Shown: in pieces, positions 8,039 through 17,465 of the stretch
Position numbering within the stretch: the stretch's first letter is position 1
How the letters are laid out: the number at the start of each line of letters is the position of its first letter
Source: Roseateles toxinivorans
GTDB lineage: Bacteria > Pseudomonadota > Gammaproteobacteria > Burkholderiales > Burkholderiaceae_C
Length of the DNA stretch: 64,000 nt
Assembly: GCF_004362525.1 (NCBI RefSeq)
Contig: NZ_SNXS01000004.1
Location: forward strand, 1 to 64,000
Reading direction: 5' to 3'
Notes under the pieces: generated by a model
Seen by the model: the letters and a program-made list of their open reading frames with translations, nothing else
What the model was told of the DNA's origin: nothing
The model's database searches: none
Made by a program: the position numbers and the translations under genes

Positions 8039-8833
8039 ATGAGCACATCCCAACCCCGCCGCCTGCTGATCGCCACCCTGGCCGCCCTGAGCCTGGGTGC
8101 CGTCGCCTTGCAGGCCACCGCGCAATCGGTGGCCGACATCAAGAAAAAGGGCGAACTGACCGTGGGCATGCTGGTGGACTTTCCACCCTACGGCACGCTC
8201 AATAGCGCCAATCAGCCTGACGGTTATGACGCCGACGTGGCCAAGCTGCTGGCCAAGGAACTGGGCGTCAAGGTCAACATCGTGCCGGTCACCGGCCCGA
8301 ACCGCATCCCCTTCCTGCTGACCAACAAGGTCGATCTGCTGGTGGCCTCGCTGGCCGTCACGCCCGAGCGTGCCAAGCAGGTGCAGTTCTCCAAGCCCTA
8401 TGCCGCGGCCACCATCGTCGTCTACGGCAGCACCAAGGCGGCGATCAAGTCGGCCGCCGACTTGAAGGCCTTCCGCATCGGCGTGGCCCGTGCCAGCACG
8501 CAGGACATCTCGCTGACCGCCGCCGCCCCGGCCGGCACCGAGATCCGCCGCTTCGACGATGACGCCTCGGCGATGCAGGCGCTGATGTCGGGCCAGGTCG
8601 ATGCGATCGGCTGCTCCACCACGGTGGCGGCCCAGATCGCCCAGCGCGCCGGCAACGCCTTCGAGAACAAGTTCGTGCTGCGTCAGCAGCAGATGGCCGT
8701 GGCCATGCGCCCGGGCCAGGAGGAACTGCTGAAGACGGTGGATGCCTTCATCGACAAGAACCGTGGCGGCGAACTGAACACGCTCTACAAGAAGTGGCTG
8801 GGCACCGACTTCCCGGTGATGACGGCCAACTGA
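8039..8833 (+). CDS. Family 3 periplasmic substrate-binding protein (putative 2-ketogluconate binder)
   Basis: A 264-residue binding protein with a cleavable signal peptide (about 1-28, ending LQATA). GGAG nine bases before the ATG at 8039 supports this start over the upstream ATG at 8018. By hand alignment to LAO-binding protein, the carboxylate-binding Arg (LAO Arg77) is present in [10 protein letters not shown] (Arg111) and the STQ loop is present (153-155). The Asp that grips the amino group of amino acids (LAO Asp161) is Ser193 in VDAIGCSTT. This fits an acid without an amino group, such as a keto-sugar acid. The inference needs a proper structural alignment. Confidence 0.88.
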   Translation: MSTSQPRRLLIATLAALSLGAVALQATAQSVADIKKKGELTVGMLVDFPPYGTLNSANQPDGYDADVAKLLAKELGVKVNIVPVTGPNRIPFLLTNKVDLLVASLAVTPERAKQVQFSKPYAAATIVVYGSTKAAIKSAADLKAFRIGVARASTQDISLTAAAPAGTEIRRFDDDASAMQALMSGQVDAIGCSTTVAAQIAQRAGNAFENKFVLRQQQMAVAMRPGQEELLKTVDAFIDKNRGGELNTLYKKWLGTDFPVMTAN

Positions 8834-8846
8834 GCAAGAAGCAACC

Positions 8847-9607
<761 letters not shown>

Positions 9608-9611
<4 letters not shown>

Positions 9612-10375
9612 TGAGCGTGGGGCAAGCGCCGCTGCTGATCTCGCTGTCGTCATTCGGCGCCAGCGAGGTCCTGATGCGCGGCCAGTTGCACTACACGCGG
9701 CTGGCGCAGGCGGCCGGTGCCGACGGCGTCGAGGTGCGCGGCGAGTTGCTGGTCGATGCGGCGGCCGAACTGCCGGCGCTGGCCGAGACGGGCCTGGTGG
9801 CCGTCTATTCCAGCCCCGACGGCCTGTGGGCCGCCGACGGCGGGCTGGATGTCGAGGCTCTGGAGCTTGGCCTGCGTCGCGCCACGGCGCTGCGCGCGCC
9901 GCGGCTGAAGATGGCCATCGGCGGCTTCGGGCGCGGCGCGCTGGGCGGCCTGGCCGCGCTGCGCGAGCGTTTGGCTCAAAGCCCAGTCGAGCTGGTGATC
10001 GAGAATGACCAGACGCCGGCTGCCGGCACGCTGACGGCGTTGCAACGCTTCTTCACGGCCGCCGATGCCGCAGGCCTTAGCCTGGGCATGACCTTCGATA
10101 TGGGCAACTGGCACTGGATGGGCGAGTGCGCCCGGCAGGCCGCCGAGACTCTTGCCCCGCGCGTGCGCTATGTGCATTGCAAGGGCGTGCAGCGTCAGCG
10201 CGAGCGCTGGATTGCCGTGCCCATCGCCGACTCGGTCGCACCCTGGCGTGCCGTGCTGCGCGCCATGCCCGCCGGTCTGCCCTGGGCGATCGAGTACCCG
10301 CTGCAGGGCGATGACCTGGTGGCGACCACCCACAACGAACTGGCCCTGCTGAGGGCCGCGAGAGAACTGGCATGA
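9608..10375 (+). CDS. kguE: KguE-like TIM-barrel sugar isomerase/epimerase
   Basis: A 255-residue protein of the xylose-isomerase-like TIM-barrel superfamily. Barrel blocks include [32 protein letters not shown] and [10 protein letters not shown]; the acidic and histidine residues in these strands suit a divalent metal site. In Pseudomonas the 2-ketogluconate operon has kguE, an epimerase of uncertain reaction, directly before kguK, the same order as here. The start overlaps the ATPase gene by four bases (ATGA). The superfamily is secure; the exact reaction is unknown. Confidence 0.8.
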
Positions 10376-11313
10376 GTCTGGATGTCGTGACCTTCGGCGA
10401 GGCGATGATGATGCTGGTGGCCGATCGGCCCGGGCCGCTGGAGCTGGCCGAGGCCTTTCACAAGCGCACCGCTGGCGCCGAGACCAATGTGGCCATAGGC
10501 CTGGCACGCCTGGGCCTGAGGGTGGGCTGGGCCAGCCGCCTGGGTGCCGATTCGATGGCGCGCTATCTGCTGAACGCGATGCAGGGCGAGGGCATCGATT
10601 GCTCGCATGTGGTCTGCGACCCGGCCCAGCGTACCGGCTTCCTGATCAAGGGCCGTGTCACCGACGGCAGCGACCCCCCCATCGAATACCACCGCAAGGG
10701 CTCGGCCGCCAGCCAGCTGGGGCCGGACGACATCGACGCGGCCTGGCTCACCGCTGCCCGCCATCTGCATGCCACCGGCGTGTTCCCGGCGCTGAATGCC
10801 AATACCTATGCCGCGGCCGAACGCACCTTGCAGCTGATGCGCGCCGCCGGCCGGACGATCTCGTTCGACCCGAATCTGCGGCCAACGCTGTGGCCCAGCA
10901 CCGAACGGATGCGCGAGGGCATCAACGCGCTGGCAGCCCAGGCCGACTGGGTGCTGCCCGGCATCGAGGAAGGCAAGCTGCTGACCGGCCATGACACGCC
11001 CGAGGCGGTGGCCCGTTTCTACCGCGGCCTGGGGGCCAAGCTGGTGGTCGTCAAACTCGGCCCCGACGGCGCCTACTACGACAGCGATCTGGCCGGCACC
11101 GGTCATGTGGCCGGCTTCCCGGTGGCGCAGGTGATTGACACCGTGGGCGCTGGAGATGGCTTTGCCGTCGGCGTGATCAGCGCGCTACTGGCCGGCCGCA
11201 GCGTGGCCGAAGCTGTCAAACGGGGGGCCTGGATAGGCGCACGCGCCGTCCAGGTGCTGGGCGATACCGAGGGCCTGCCGACGCGGGCCGAGCTGGAAGC
11301 TGCAGGGTTATGA
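10372..11313 (+). CDS. kguK: PfkB-family kinase, 2-ketogluconate kinase (KguK)
   Basis: A 313-residue ribokinase-fold sugar kinase. The N-terminal FGEAMMMLVADR and AGAETNVAIGLARLG form the substrate lid and glycine region. The C-terminal signature VIDTVGAGDGFAVG carries the catalytic Asp and anion hole. It resembles 2-keto-3-deoxygluconate kinases, and KguK belongs to the same branch. The expected reaction is ATP plus 2-ketogluconate to 2-keto-6-phosphogluconate. It overlaps kguE and kguD by four bases on each side. 2-Keto-3-deoxygluconate kinase is the alternative reading from sequence alone; the neighbours favour KguK. Confidence 0.82.
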   Translation: MSLDVVTFGEAMMMLVADRPGPLELAEAFHKRTAGAETNVAIGLARLGLRVGWASRLGADSMARYLLNAMQGEGIDCSHVVCDPAQRTGFLIKGRVTDGSDPPIEYHRKGSAASQLGPDDIDAAWLTAARHLHATGVFPALNANTYAAAERTLQLMRAAGRTISFDPNLRPTLWPSTERMREGINALAAQADWVLPGIEEGKLLTGHDTPEAVARFYRGLGAKLVVVKLGPDGAYYDSDLAGTGHVAGFPVAQVIDTVGAGDGFAVGVISALLAGRSVAEAVKRGAWIGARAVQVLGDTEGLPTRAELEAAGL

Positions 11314-12260
11314 GCAGGGTCCTTGTGTATCGCGAGTTGCCGCCAGATCAGCTGGCACGTTTGCAGGCCGTTCACGAGGTCACCGTCGCCGACCCGCGCC
11401 AGCCCGATCAGCGCGCCGCCTTCGATGCGGCCCTGCCGCTGGTCGAGGGCCTGATCGGCTCCAGCTTCAAGATCGATATTGCCGGCGCATCGCGGCTGAA
11501 GGTGATCTCCAGCATTTCGGTTGGCGTCGACAACTACGACCTGGCCGACCTGAAGGCGCGCGGTATCACACTGTGCCACACACCCGGCGTGCTGACCGAG
11601 ACCACGGCCGACACCATCTTCGCGCTGATCATGGCCAGCAGCCGCCGCCTGGTGGACCTGGCCCTGCATGTGCGCGAGGGCCGCTGGACGCGCAACCTCG
11701 GCGACGAGCTGTTCGGCTGGGACGTGCATGGCAAGACGCTGGGCATCCTGGGCTTCGGCCGCATCGGCCAGGCCGTGGCACGCCGCGCCGCCCTGGGCTT
11801 CGGCATGCCGGTGCGCTACTACAGCCGCCGGCTCGTCGAGGTGCCGGGCCTGCAGGGCCTGGCCACGCACGGCAGCCTGGACGAGGTGCTGGCCGGCTCG
11901 GACATCATTGCCGTGACCCTGCCGCTGTCGGACGAGACGCGAGGCCTGATCGGCGCACGTGAGTTCGCGCTGATGAAGCCGGGCGCCGTCTTCGTCAACG
12001 GCGCCCGCGGCGCCATCGTGCAGGAGGACGCCCTGCTGCAGGCACTGGACGGCGGCCATCTGCGCGCCGCCGGCCTCGATGTGTTCGCCACCGAGCCCTT
12101 GCCGCAGGACTCGCCGCTGCGCACGCACCCCTTGGTCACGCCACTGCCCCACATCGGCTCGGCCACGCATGAGACGCGCCACCGGATGGCAGTGCTGGCC
12201 ACCGACAATCTGCTGGCGGCATTGGCCGGCGGGGTGCCGCCGGCCGTCTATCCGCTTTAG
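11310..12260 (+). CDS. kguD: D-2-hydroxyacid dehydrogenase, 2-keto-6-phosphogluconate reductase (KguD)
   Basis: A 316-residue NAD(P)-dependent reductase of the GhrB/glyoxylate reductase group. The nucleotide site is LGILGFGRIGQAVARRA, the catalytic Arg is in NGARGAIVQED, the Glu in DVFATEPLP and the His in PLPHIGSATHE, all intact. KguD reduces 2-keto-6-phosphogluconate to 6-phosphogluconate, which enters the Entner-Doudoroff or pentose phosphate route. It is the last gene of the operon, overlapping kguK by four bases, and ends six bases from the convergent TctC gene. A 2-ketogluconate or glyoxylate reductase role cannot be excluded. Confidence 0.83.
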   Translation: MSRVLVYRELPPDQLARLQAVHEVTVADPRQPDQRAAFDAALPLVEGLIGSSFKIDIAGASRLKVISSISVGVDNYDLADLKARGITLCHTPGVLTETTADTIFALIMASSRRLVDLALHVREGRWTRNLGDELFGWDVHGKTLGILGFGRIGQAVARRAALGFGMPVRYYSRRLVEVPGLQGLATHGSLDEVLAGSDIIAVTLPLSDETRGLIGAREFALMKPGAVFVNGARGAIVQEDALLQALDGGHLRAAGLDVFATEPLPQDSPLRTHPLVTPLPHIGSATHETRHRMAVLATDNLLAALAGGVPPAVYPL

Positions 12261-12266
12261 TCGAGC

Positions 12267-13280
12267 TCAGTCGAGCTTCGCGCCCGAGGCCTTGACCACT
12301 TTCTCGTACTTGCCCAGCTCGGCCTTGACGAAGGCGGCGAACTGCTCCGGCGTGTCGCCGGCCGGCTCGGCCATCAGCACCGCCATGCGCGTGCGCACCT
12401 CCGGGCTGGCCAGCGCGTCGGTGAAGGCCTTGTTGAGCTTGCGCGTCACATCGGCGGGCAGCTTGGCCGGGCCGAACAGGCCGAACCAGGTGTTGACGTC
12501 GAAGCTGGCGAGGCCCAGCGCCTTGCCGCCCTCGGCGATGGTGGGCAGGTCGGGCAGGGCTGTTGCGCGGGCGGCCGTGGTCACGGCCAGGGCCTTGAGC
12601 TTGCCGGCCTTGATATTGGCCGAGGCACTGGCCAGATTGTCGAAGTTCAGGTCCACCTGACCGGAAACCAGGGCCAACTGGGCCGGATTGCCGCCTGCAT
12701 AGGGAATGTGGACCATGAACACACCGGCCTGGGCCTTGAACATCTCGCCGGCCAGATGGCCCGCGCTGCCATTGCCGCCCGAGCCGTAGTTCAGCTTGCC
12801 CGGGTTCTTCTTGGCGTAGGCGATCAGGTCGGCGACGGTGTTGATGCTCAGCTTGCTCGCTGTCTCGGCATGCATCACCAGCACATTGGGCACCTTGGCG
12901 ACCAGGGTGATGGGTGTGAAGTCGCGGATCGGGTCGTAGGGAATCTTGCTGTAGAGCCAGGGGTTGATCGCATGGGTGGCGACCGCGCCCATGACGATGG
13001 TGTGGCCATCGGGAGCGGCCTTGGCCACTGCATCGGCGCCGAGATTGCCGCCGGCGCCGGCCTTGTTCTCGACGATCACCGTGCCCAGGCTGTCTTTGAC
13101 GCGCTCGGCCAGCGAGCGGGCAATGATGTCCAGTGGGCCGCCAGGGGCATAGGGCACGATCAGGCGGAGGGGCCTGGCTTGGGATTGGGCCTGGGCGACA
13201 CCGCAGAGCGTCAGGGAAGTCAGCGAGGCCATCGCAAGGGCGACGGCGCGGCGGGAGAGCGAGAAGGTTGGCTTGTTCAT
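12267..13280 (-). CDS. TctC/Bug-family periplasmic binding protein (orphan)
   Basis: A 337-residue tripartite-tricarboxylate-transporter binding protein. A signal peptide (about 1-31, ending GVAQA) is followed by RLIVPYAPGGPLDIIAR, the beta1 loop with a conserved Asp, then VENKAGAGGNLGADAVAKAAPDG and the LNYGSGGNGSAGHLAGEMFK block, all hallmarks of the Bug family. These proteins bind small carboxylates. No TctA or TctB membrane genes are nearby, as is usual for the many orphan Bug proteins of Burkholderiales. The start at 13280 is the ATG at the head of the signal peptide; an in-frame ATG at 13328 would add a non-hydrophobic leader. Confidence 0.92.
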   Translation of the reverse strand: MNKPTFSLSRRAVALAMASLTSLTLCGVAQAQSQARPLRLIVPYAPGGPLDIIARSLAERVKDSLGTVIVENKAGAGGNLGADAVAKAAPDGHTIVMGAVATHAINPWLYSKIPYDPIRDFTPITLVAKVPNVLVMHAETASKLSINTVADLIAYAKKNPGKLNYGSGGNGSAGHLAGEMFKAQAGVFMVHIPYAGGNPAQLALVSGQVDLNFDNLASASANIKAGKLKALAVTTAARATALPDLPTIAEGGKALGLASFDVNTWFGLFGPAKLPADVTRKLNKAFTDALASPEVRTRMAVLMAEPAGDTPEQFAAFVKAELGKYEKVVKASGAKLD

Positions 13281-13358
13281 GCCCTCAAGCGTAGCAGCCC
13301 ATGGGGGACCATGGGCTGCGGGCATCAAGCACTTCGCGCTGTACGCGCAGGTCTGGGA

Positions 13359-14471
13359 TCAGACGGCAGGGCGGACCAGCTTGGAACGCGCCCAGGCATC
13401 GGCCACACGGGCCGGCGTGCCGCCGGTACTCAGCGCCACGCGCTCCAGCAGTTCGGCCACCCGTTCGGCGATCTTCGTCACCTCGACCATCACGGCCGTC
13501 TCTTCGCCCTCGTTGCGGTACTCGCGGGCCACGCTGATGATGCCGCCGGCGTTGACCAGGTAGTCGGGCAGGTACATCACGCCGCGGGCATGCAGCGCGT
13601 CGCCGTCCTGCACCGTGGCGAGCTGGTTGTTGGCGGCACCGGCGATCAGGCGGGCACGCACCTGGGGCACGGTCTGGGCGTTGAGCACGGCGCCCAGTGC
13701 GCAGGGGGCCAGCACATCGACATCGGCCGACAGGATCTCGTGGATGCCCACGGCCACTGCGCCGAACTTCTCTTGCGCGCGGGCCACCTTGGCGGCATCG
13801 ACATCGGCGACGACCAGCTTGGCGCCGGCCATGTGCAGGAACTCGGCCAGATGCCAGCCCACCGCACCGAGGCCCTGCAGGGCCACGCGCACGCCGGCCA
13901 GCGACTCGCGCTTCAGATGCAGCTTGACGCCCGCCTCGATGCTGACGAACACGCCCCAGGCGGTCTTGGGCGAGGGGTCGCCACCAAAGGCCCCGTCGCG
14001 CGGGATGCCGCTGACGAAGGGGGTGTTTTGCTGCACCACGCGCATGTCGGCGGTGGTCGTGCCCACGTCTTCGGCGGTGATGTAGGCGCCGTTCAGCGAT
14101 TGCACGGCGCGGCCGAAGGCGGTGAACAGCGCGGCGCGGTCAAAGTCACCGGCGGGCTTCAGTATCACGGCCTTGCCGCCGCCGAAGGGCAGGTCGGCCA
14201 GGGCGTTCTTCAGGCTCATGCCCTGGGCCAGGCGCAGCGCGTCGGTCAGCGCGGCCTGGTCGTCGCCGTAGGTCCAGAAACGGCAGCCGCCGAAGGCCGG
14301 GCCACGGGCGGTGCTGTGCACGGCCAAAATGGTCTTCAGGCCGGTGGCCTCGTCGCTGGCCAGCAGCACGCGCTCGTGGGCGGGCTGGTCGGGCAGGCCG
14401 AAAAGGGAAGAAGAGGAGAGTTCAGCGGGGGCGTCCTGGAGGGCCCGGGCCAGATCGGTGATGGCGTTCAT
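13359..14471 (-). CDS. Glu/Leu/Phe/Val dehydrogenase family, leucine-dehydrogenase-like
   Basis: A 370-residue amino acid dehydrogenase. The catalytic lysine region is SLKNALADLPFGGGKAVIL, the substrate-loop GPAFGGCRFW precedes it, and the nucleotide fold VALQGLGAVGWHLAEFL lies near the middle. AGAANNQL and YLPDYLVNAGGIISVA are typical of leucine and valine dehydrogenases. The reaction is oxidative deamination of a branched-chain or aromatic amino acid to the 2-oxo acid with NAD. Length fits leucine dehydrogenase (about 365). Specificity between Leu, Val and Phe is not resolvable here. It sits 202 bases downstream of a 2OG-Fe dioxygenase on the same strand. Confidence 0.88.
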   Translation of the reverse strand: MNAITDLARALQDAPAELSSSSLFGLPDQPAHERVLLASDEATGLKTILAVHSTARGPAFGGCRFWTYGDDQAALTDALRLAQGMSLKNALADLPFGGGKAVILKPAGDFDRAALFTAFGRAVQSLNGAYITAEDVGTTTADMRVVQQNTPFVSGIPRDGAFGGDPSPKTAWGVFVSIEAGVKLHLKRESLAGVRVALQGLGAVGWHLAEFLHMAGAKLVVADVDAAKVARAQEKFGAVAVGIHEILSADVDVLAPCALGAVLNAQTVPQVRARLIAGAANNQLATVQDGDALHARGVMYLPDYLVNAGGIISVAREYRNEGEETAVMVEVTKIAERVAELLERVALSTGGTPARVADAWARSKLVRPAV

Positions 14472-14633
14472 GGTGCTCGCACTTGTGATGGGAGTAGTTG
14501 GGGCACTGCGGGTGCAGATGCCGGCGGTGCGGGGCTTTTGGCCCCGGCGCGCAAGTGTAAGTGCGGGTGCTGCGGCTCAGGCCTGCCGCTGCGGCATGAG
14601 CCCATGCCGTTCGCGTATTGCTGCACGGCATCC

Positions 14634-14677
14634 GTAGCCCGGATGAAATCCGGGACCCCGGATTGCATCCAGGCTAC
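14634..14677. repeat. Palindromic repeat element, copy A
   Basis: A 44-base imperfect palindrome bounded by GTAGCCCGGATG and its inverse, with near-complementary halves. The outward CTA supplies the TAG stop of the adjacent minus-strand dioxygenase gene. Related copies occur at 37455, 39793 and 45482-45568. Confidence 0.8.
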
Positions 14678-15402
14678 GGCCCCTGAAATCCCTCGGCGCG
14701 CAGGGTCACGACCAGCGTGTCGCGATAGCCATGCTCAGCGGCCGGCTGTATCGGCGTGGTCTCGTGGATCACGCGTTCGTCGTCCAGCAGCAGCAGGGTC
14801 CAGGGCCGGCTCATCGTGAAGCGTTGACCGTTGGGCCCCTGGGCTTCGAACACGCGCGACTCGCCACCCTTGATGCCTTGGCGGGCGACCATGAAGACCG
14901 CCACCAGGTCCACACCATCGCGATGCGCGCCCTCGGGCGTGGGCCGGCCGATGCCGTCGGTGGTGTCGATGCGGAACTGGTGCGCCTCGATGAACCAGGG
15001 CCGTGCGCCCTTCAGCTTCGAGGCCATGCCGGCCAGGCCCAGCATCAGCTGCGTCCAGGCTGGCTGCGCCACGGCGGCGGCATCCATCGGTTCGAACCAG
15101 CGCTCGATGCCACCATGCAGCGCGTTGTAGTCCAGCGGCTGCCAGTGCGCGCGGTGGGGCATCAAGGTCAGGCTGGCGGCGTCAGCGACAAAGCAGCTGT
15201 GGCGGCGAAAGCGGTAGCGGCCGCCGTCACGCAGATAGCCATCGGGCGGCAGGTCGTTCCAGAACGGCGCCAGAGCATCCAGCTCGGCCGCCGTGCAACC
15301 GAACACCTGCTGCACCGTCTCGGGTGCGATCACCGTGTGGCCCAGCCCGCGCAGCTGGACGTCGAACTGGTCGGCGGCGACAAAGGGCGGCTCGAACATC
15401 AT
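14674..15402 (-). CDS. 2OG-Fe(II) dioxygenase family protein (isoleucine-hydroxylase-like family)
   Basis: A 242-residue protein with EAHQFRID, PTPEGAHRDGVDLVAVFMVAR, GGESRVF and LLLDDERVIHETTPI. The HRD motif and the later VIHETT give the expected two-His-one-Asp iron site. These blocks fit the 2OG-Fe dioxygenase family (PF10014) that includes Bacillus L-isoleucine 4-hydroxylase; members hydroxylate free amino acids with 2-oxoglutarate and oxygen. It lies 11 bases after a 2Fe-2S flavoprotein reductase gene, probably as one transcript, and before a leucine-dehydrogenase-like gene. The substrate is unknown; an aliphatic amino acid is a reasonable guess. Its TAG stop falls inside repeat copy A. 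Confidence 0.8.
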   Translation of the reverse strand: MMFEPPFVAADQFDVQLRGLGHTVIAPETVQQVFGCTAAELDALAPFWNDLPPDGYLRDGGRYRFRRHSCFVADAASLTLMPHRAHWQPLDYNALHGGIERWFEPMDAAAVAQPAWTQLMLGLAGMASKLKGARPWFIEAHQFRIDTTDGIGRPTPEGAHRDGVDLVAVFMVARQGIKGGESRVFEAQGPNGQRFTMSRPWTLLLLDDERVIHETTPIQPAAEHGYRDTLVVTLRAEGFQGP

Positions 15403-15413
15403 GTTGAGGCCCC

Positions 15414-16454
15414 CTACTCGTCGCCGTGCTTGTCTGCTTCCGAGGTGAACGAGTCAGCGTAGAACTCGTCCTCGGGCAGACCGGCCTTGGCAATGAAGTC
15501 GCGCTGCGCCGACTCGACCATGATGGGTGCGCCGCAGGCATAGACCTGGTGGCCGGACAGATCGGGGAAATCGGCCAGCACGGCCTGGTGGACAAAGCCG
15601 GTGCGGCCGGTCCACCCATCTTCCGGCTTGGGCTCGGACAGCACCGGCTCGTAGCGCAGATTCGGCATGGCGGCCGCGGCCTGCAGCGCCCAGTCGTGCA
15701 TGTACAGATCGGCCTTGCTGCGGCAGCCCCAGTACAGCACCGCCGGGCGCGTCATGCCCAGATGCTGCATGCGTTCGACCAGGGCCTTGATCGGCGCAAA
15801 GCCGGTGCCGCTGGCCAGCAGAATCATCGGCTTGTCGCTGTCCTCGCGCAGGAAGAAGCTGCCATAAGGGCCCTCCATGCGCATGATGTCCTTCTCCTTG
15901 AGCGCGCCGAACACATGGTCGGTGAACTTGCCGCCGGGCATGTGGCGGATGTGCAGCTCGATCGCCGCCGGGTTGCCCAGCAGGTGCGGCGCATTGGCCA
16001 TGCTGTAGCTGCGGCGGCTGCCGTCGCGCAGGATGAACTCGACATACTGGCCCGCGTGGTACTGGAAGTTCTGTGTCGCCGGCAGCTGCATCTTGATCAC
16101 GGCCACATCGGGGGCCGGGCGCTCGATGGTCATCACTCGGCTGGGCAGCTTGAGGATGGCGAACTCACCGGCCCCGGGCACCGAGCGGGCCTCGACCACG
16201 CAGTCGGTCTGCGGCGTGGCGCAGCAGGGCAGGATCATGCCGGCGGCCTCCTCGGCCTCGGACAGTGCCTTGTGCTGATGGGCGCCATGGATCACACGGC
16301 CTTCCAGCAGCTTGCTCTTGCAGGTACCACAGGCGCCGTCCTTGCAGCCATAGGGCATGCCGATGCTGGCGCGGATGGCGGCGCTGAGCATGGTCTCGTC
16401 GCGCTCGACGGCGAAGCTTCGATTGGCGGGCTGGACGGTGACGTTGAGATTCAT
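15414..16454 (-). CDS. 2Fe-2S ferredoxin / FAD / NAD(P)H oxidoreductase (CDP-6-deoxyglucoseen reductase-like)
   Basis: A 346-residue electron-transfer flavoprotein. An N-terminal plant-type ferredoxin domain has its cluster ligands in GCKDGACGTCKSKLLEG plus a distant cysteine in ILPCCATPQ. The FAD domain is marked by RRSYSMANAP and the NAD domain by LLASGTGFAPIKALVE and VYACGAP. It belongs to the AscD/phenol-hydroxylase-reductase family. Burkholderiales carry it widely as a stand-alone reductase outside sugar clusters, so a deoxysugar role is unlikely. The start at 16454 gives the ferredoxin its normal N-terminus. It may supply electrons to an unlinked oxygenase; 2OG dioxygenases do not normally need one. 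Confidence 0.88.
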   Translation of the reverse strand: MNLNVTVQPANRSFAVERDETMLSAAIRASIGMPYGCKDGACGTCKSKLLEGRVIHGAHQHKALSEAEEAAGMILPCCATPQTDCVVEARSVPGAGEFAILKLPSRVMTIERPAPDVAVIKMQLPATQNFQYHAGQYVEFILRDGSRRSYSMANAPHLLGNPAAIELHIRHMPGGKFTDHVFGALKEKDIMRMEGPYGSFFLREDSDKPMILLASGTGFAPIKALVERMQHLGMTRPAVLYWGCRSKADLYMHDWALQAAAAMPNLRYEPVLSEPKPEDGWTGRTGFVHQAVLADFPDLSGHQVYACGAPIMVESAQRDFIAKAGLPEDEFYADSFTSEADKHGDE

Positions 16455-16549
16455 GGTGGACGGGTTGGGTGCGCGAGATAAGACAAGGCCCTGTGCTCGC
16501 GCAAGCACGGGGCCGTAAACTGAGGCGCTATTTTGCCTGAGGTGCTTGC

Positions 16550-17458
16550 TTGTCGATGTCACGCATATCCCCACCGCCCGGTCGTCTGCGGCGACCGACC
16601 CTGTTGATCATCGGCTGCGGCGATGTGGGCCTGCGCGTGCTGAAACTGCTGAGCGGCCGCTGGCGCGTGCTGGCGCTGACCTCGAATGCCTCGCGCGTGA
16701 ACGAGCTGCGCAGTGCCGGCGCGGTGCCCTTGCTGGGCAATCTTGACGAGCCACTCAGCCTGGGCCGCCTGGCCGGTCTGGCCGATCATGTGCTGCACCT
16801 GGCCCCGCCGCAGGGCGAGGGCGATCAGGACCTGCGCACGCTGGCCCTGCTGCGTGCGCTGGCGCGCAAGGGCCGCGTGCGGCGCCTGGTCTATGCCAGC
16901 ACGACCGGGGTCTATGGCAATTGCGATGGTGCGCAGTTCGACGAGACGCGCACGGTGGCGCCGGCCACGGCACGCGCCAGACGTCGCGTCGATGCCGAGG
17001 CAAGGCTGCGTTGGTACGGCGCAAAGTTCGATGTCAAGGTCAGCCTGCTGCGCATTCCGGGCATCTATGCCGGTGATCGTGTCGGTGGCCATCCGCGTGA
17101 GCGGCTGCAGCGCGGTGCGCCGGTGCTGCGCCGCGAGGACGATGTCTACACCAACCACATCCATGCCGATGACCTGGCGCGGGCCTGCGTCGCGGCGCTG
17201 AGCCGGGGCCTGCCGCAGCGGGTCGTCCATGTCTGCGACGACAGCCAGCTGCTGATGGGCGACTATTTCGATCTGGCCGCCGATCTGTGCGGCCTGCCTC
17301 GGCCGCCGCGCATCAGCCGGGCCGAGGCACAGCAGCTGATGTCACCGATGCAGCTGAGCTTCATGGGCGAGTCACGGCGATTGATGAACGGGCGATTGAA
17401 GCGCGAGCTGCGACTGAAGCTGCGCTATCCGCTTGCCGAGCAGGGCCTGCTGGCCTGA
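16550..17458 (+). CDS. NAD-dependent epimerase/dehydratase family protein (extended SDR)
   Basis: A 302-residue Rossmann protein. The nucleotide site LLIIGCGDVGLRVLKLL is at about 19-35. VYASTTGVYGNCDG carries the YG motif of extended SDRs, though the usual YxxxK is not clear (the region reads ARARRRVDAEARLRW). LRIPGIYAGDR and NHIHADDLARACVAAL are typical of YeeZ-like and nucleoside-sugar epimerase-like proteins. The substrate is unknown. GAGG lies seven bases before a TTG at 16550; an ATG six bases later is the alternative. It is divergent from the reductase gene. Confidence 0.85.
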   Translation: MSMSRISPPPGRLRRPTLLIIGCGDVGLRVLKLLSGRWRVLALTSNASRVNELRSAGAVPLLGNLDEPLSLGRLAGLADHVLHLAPPQGEGDQDLRTLALLRALARKGRVRRLVYASTTGVYGNCDGAQFDETRTVAPATARARRRVDAEARLRWYGAKFDVKVSLLRIPGIYAGDRVGGHPRERLQRGAPVLRREDDVYTNHIHADDLARACVAALSRGLPQRVVHVCDDSQLLMGDYFDLAADLCGLPRPPRISRAEAQQLMSPMQLSFMGESRRLMNGRLKRELRLKLRYPLAEQGLLA

Positions 17459-17465
17459 AGAGGAT

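Noticed and set aside
12708-14819. 703-codon plus-strand open frame
   Set aside because: It is antisense to the TctC-like and leucine-dehydrogenase-like genes. Its Gly/His/Gln-rich composition is typical of GC-rich shadow frames.
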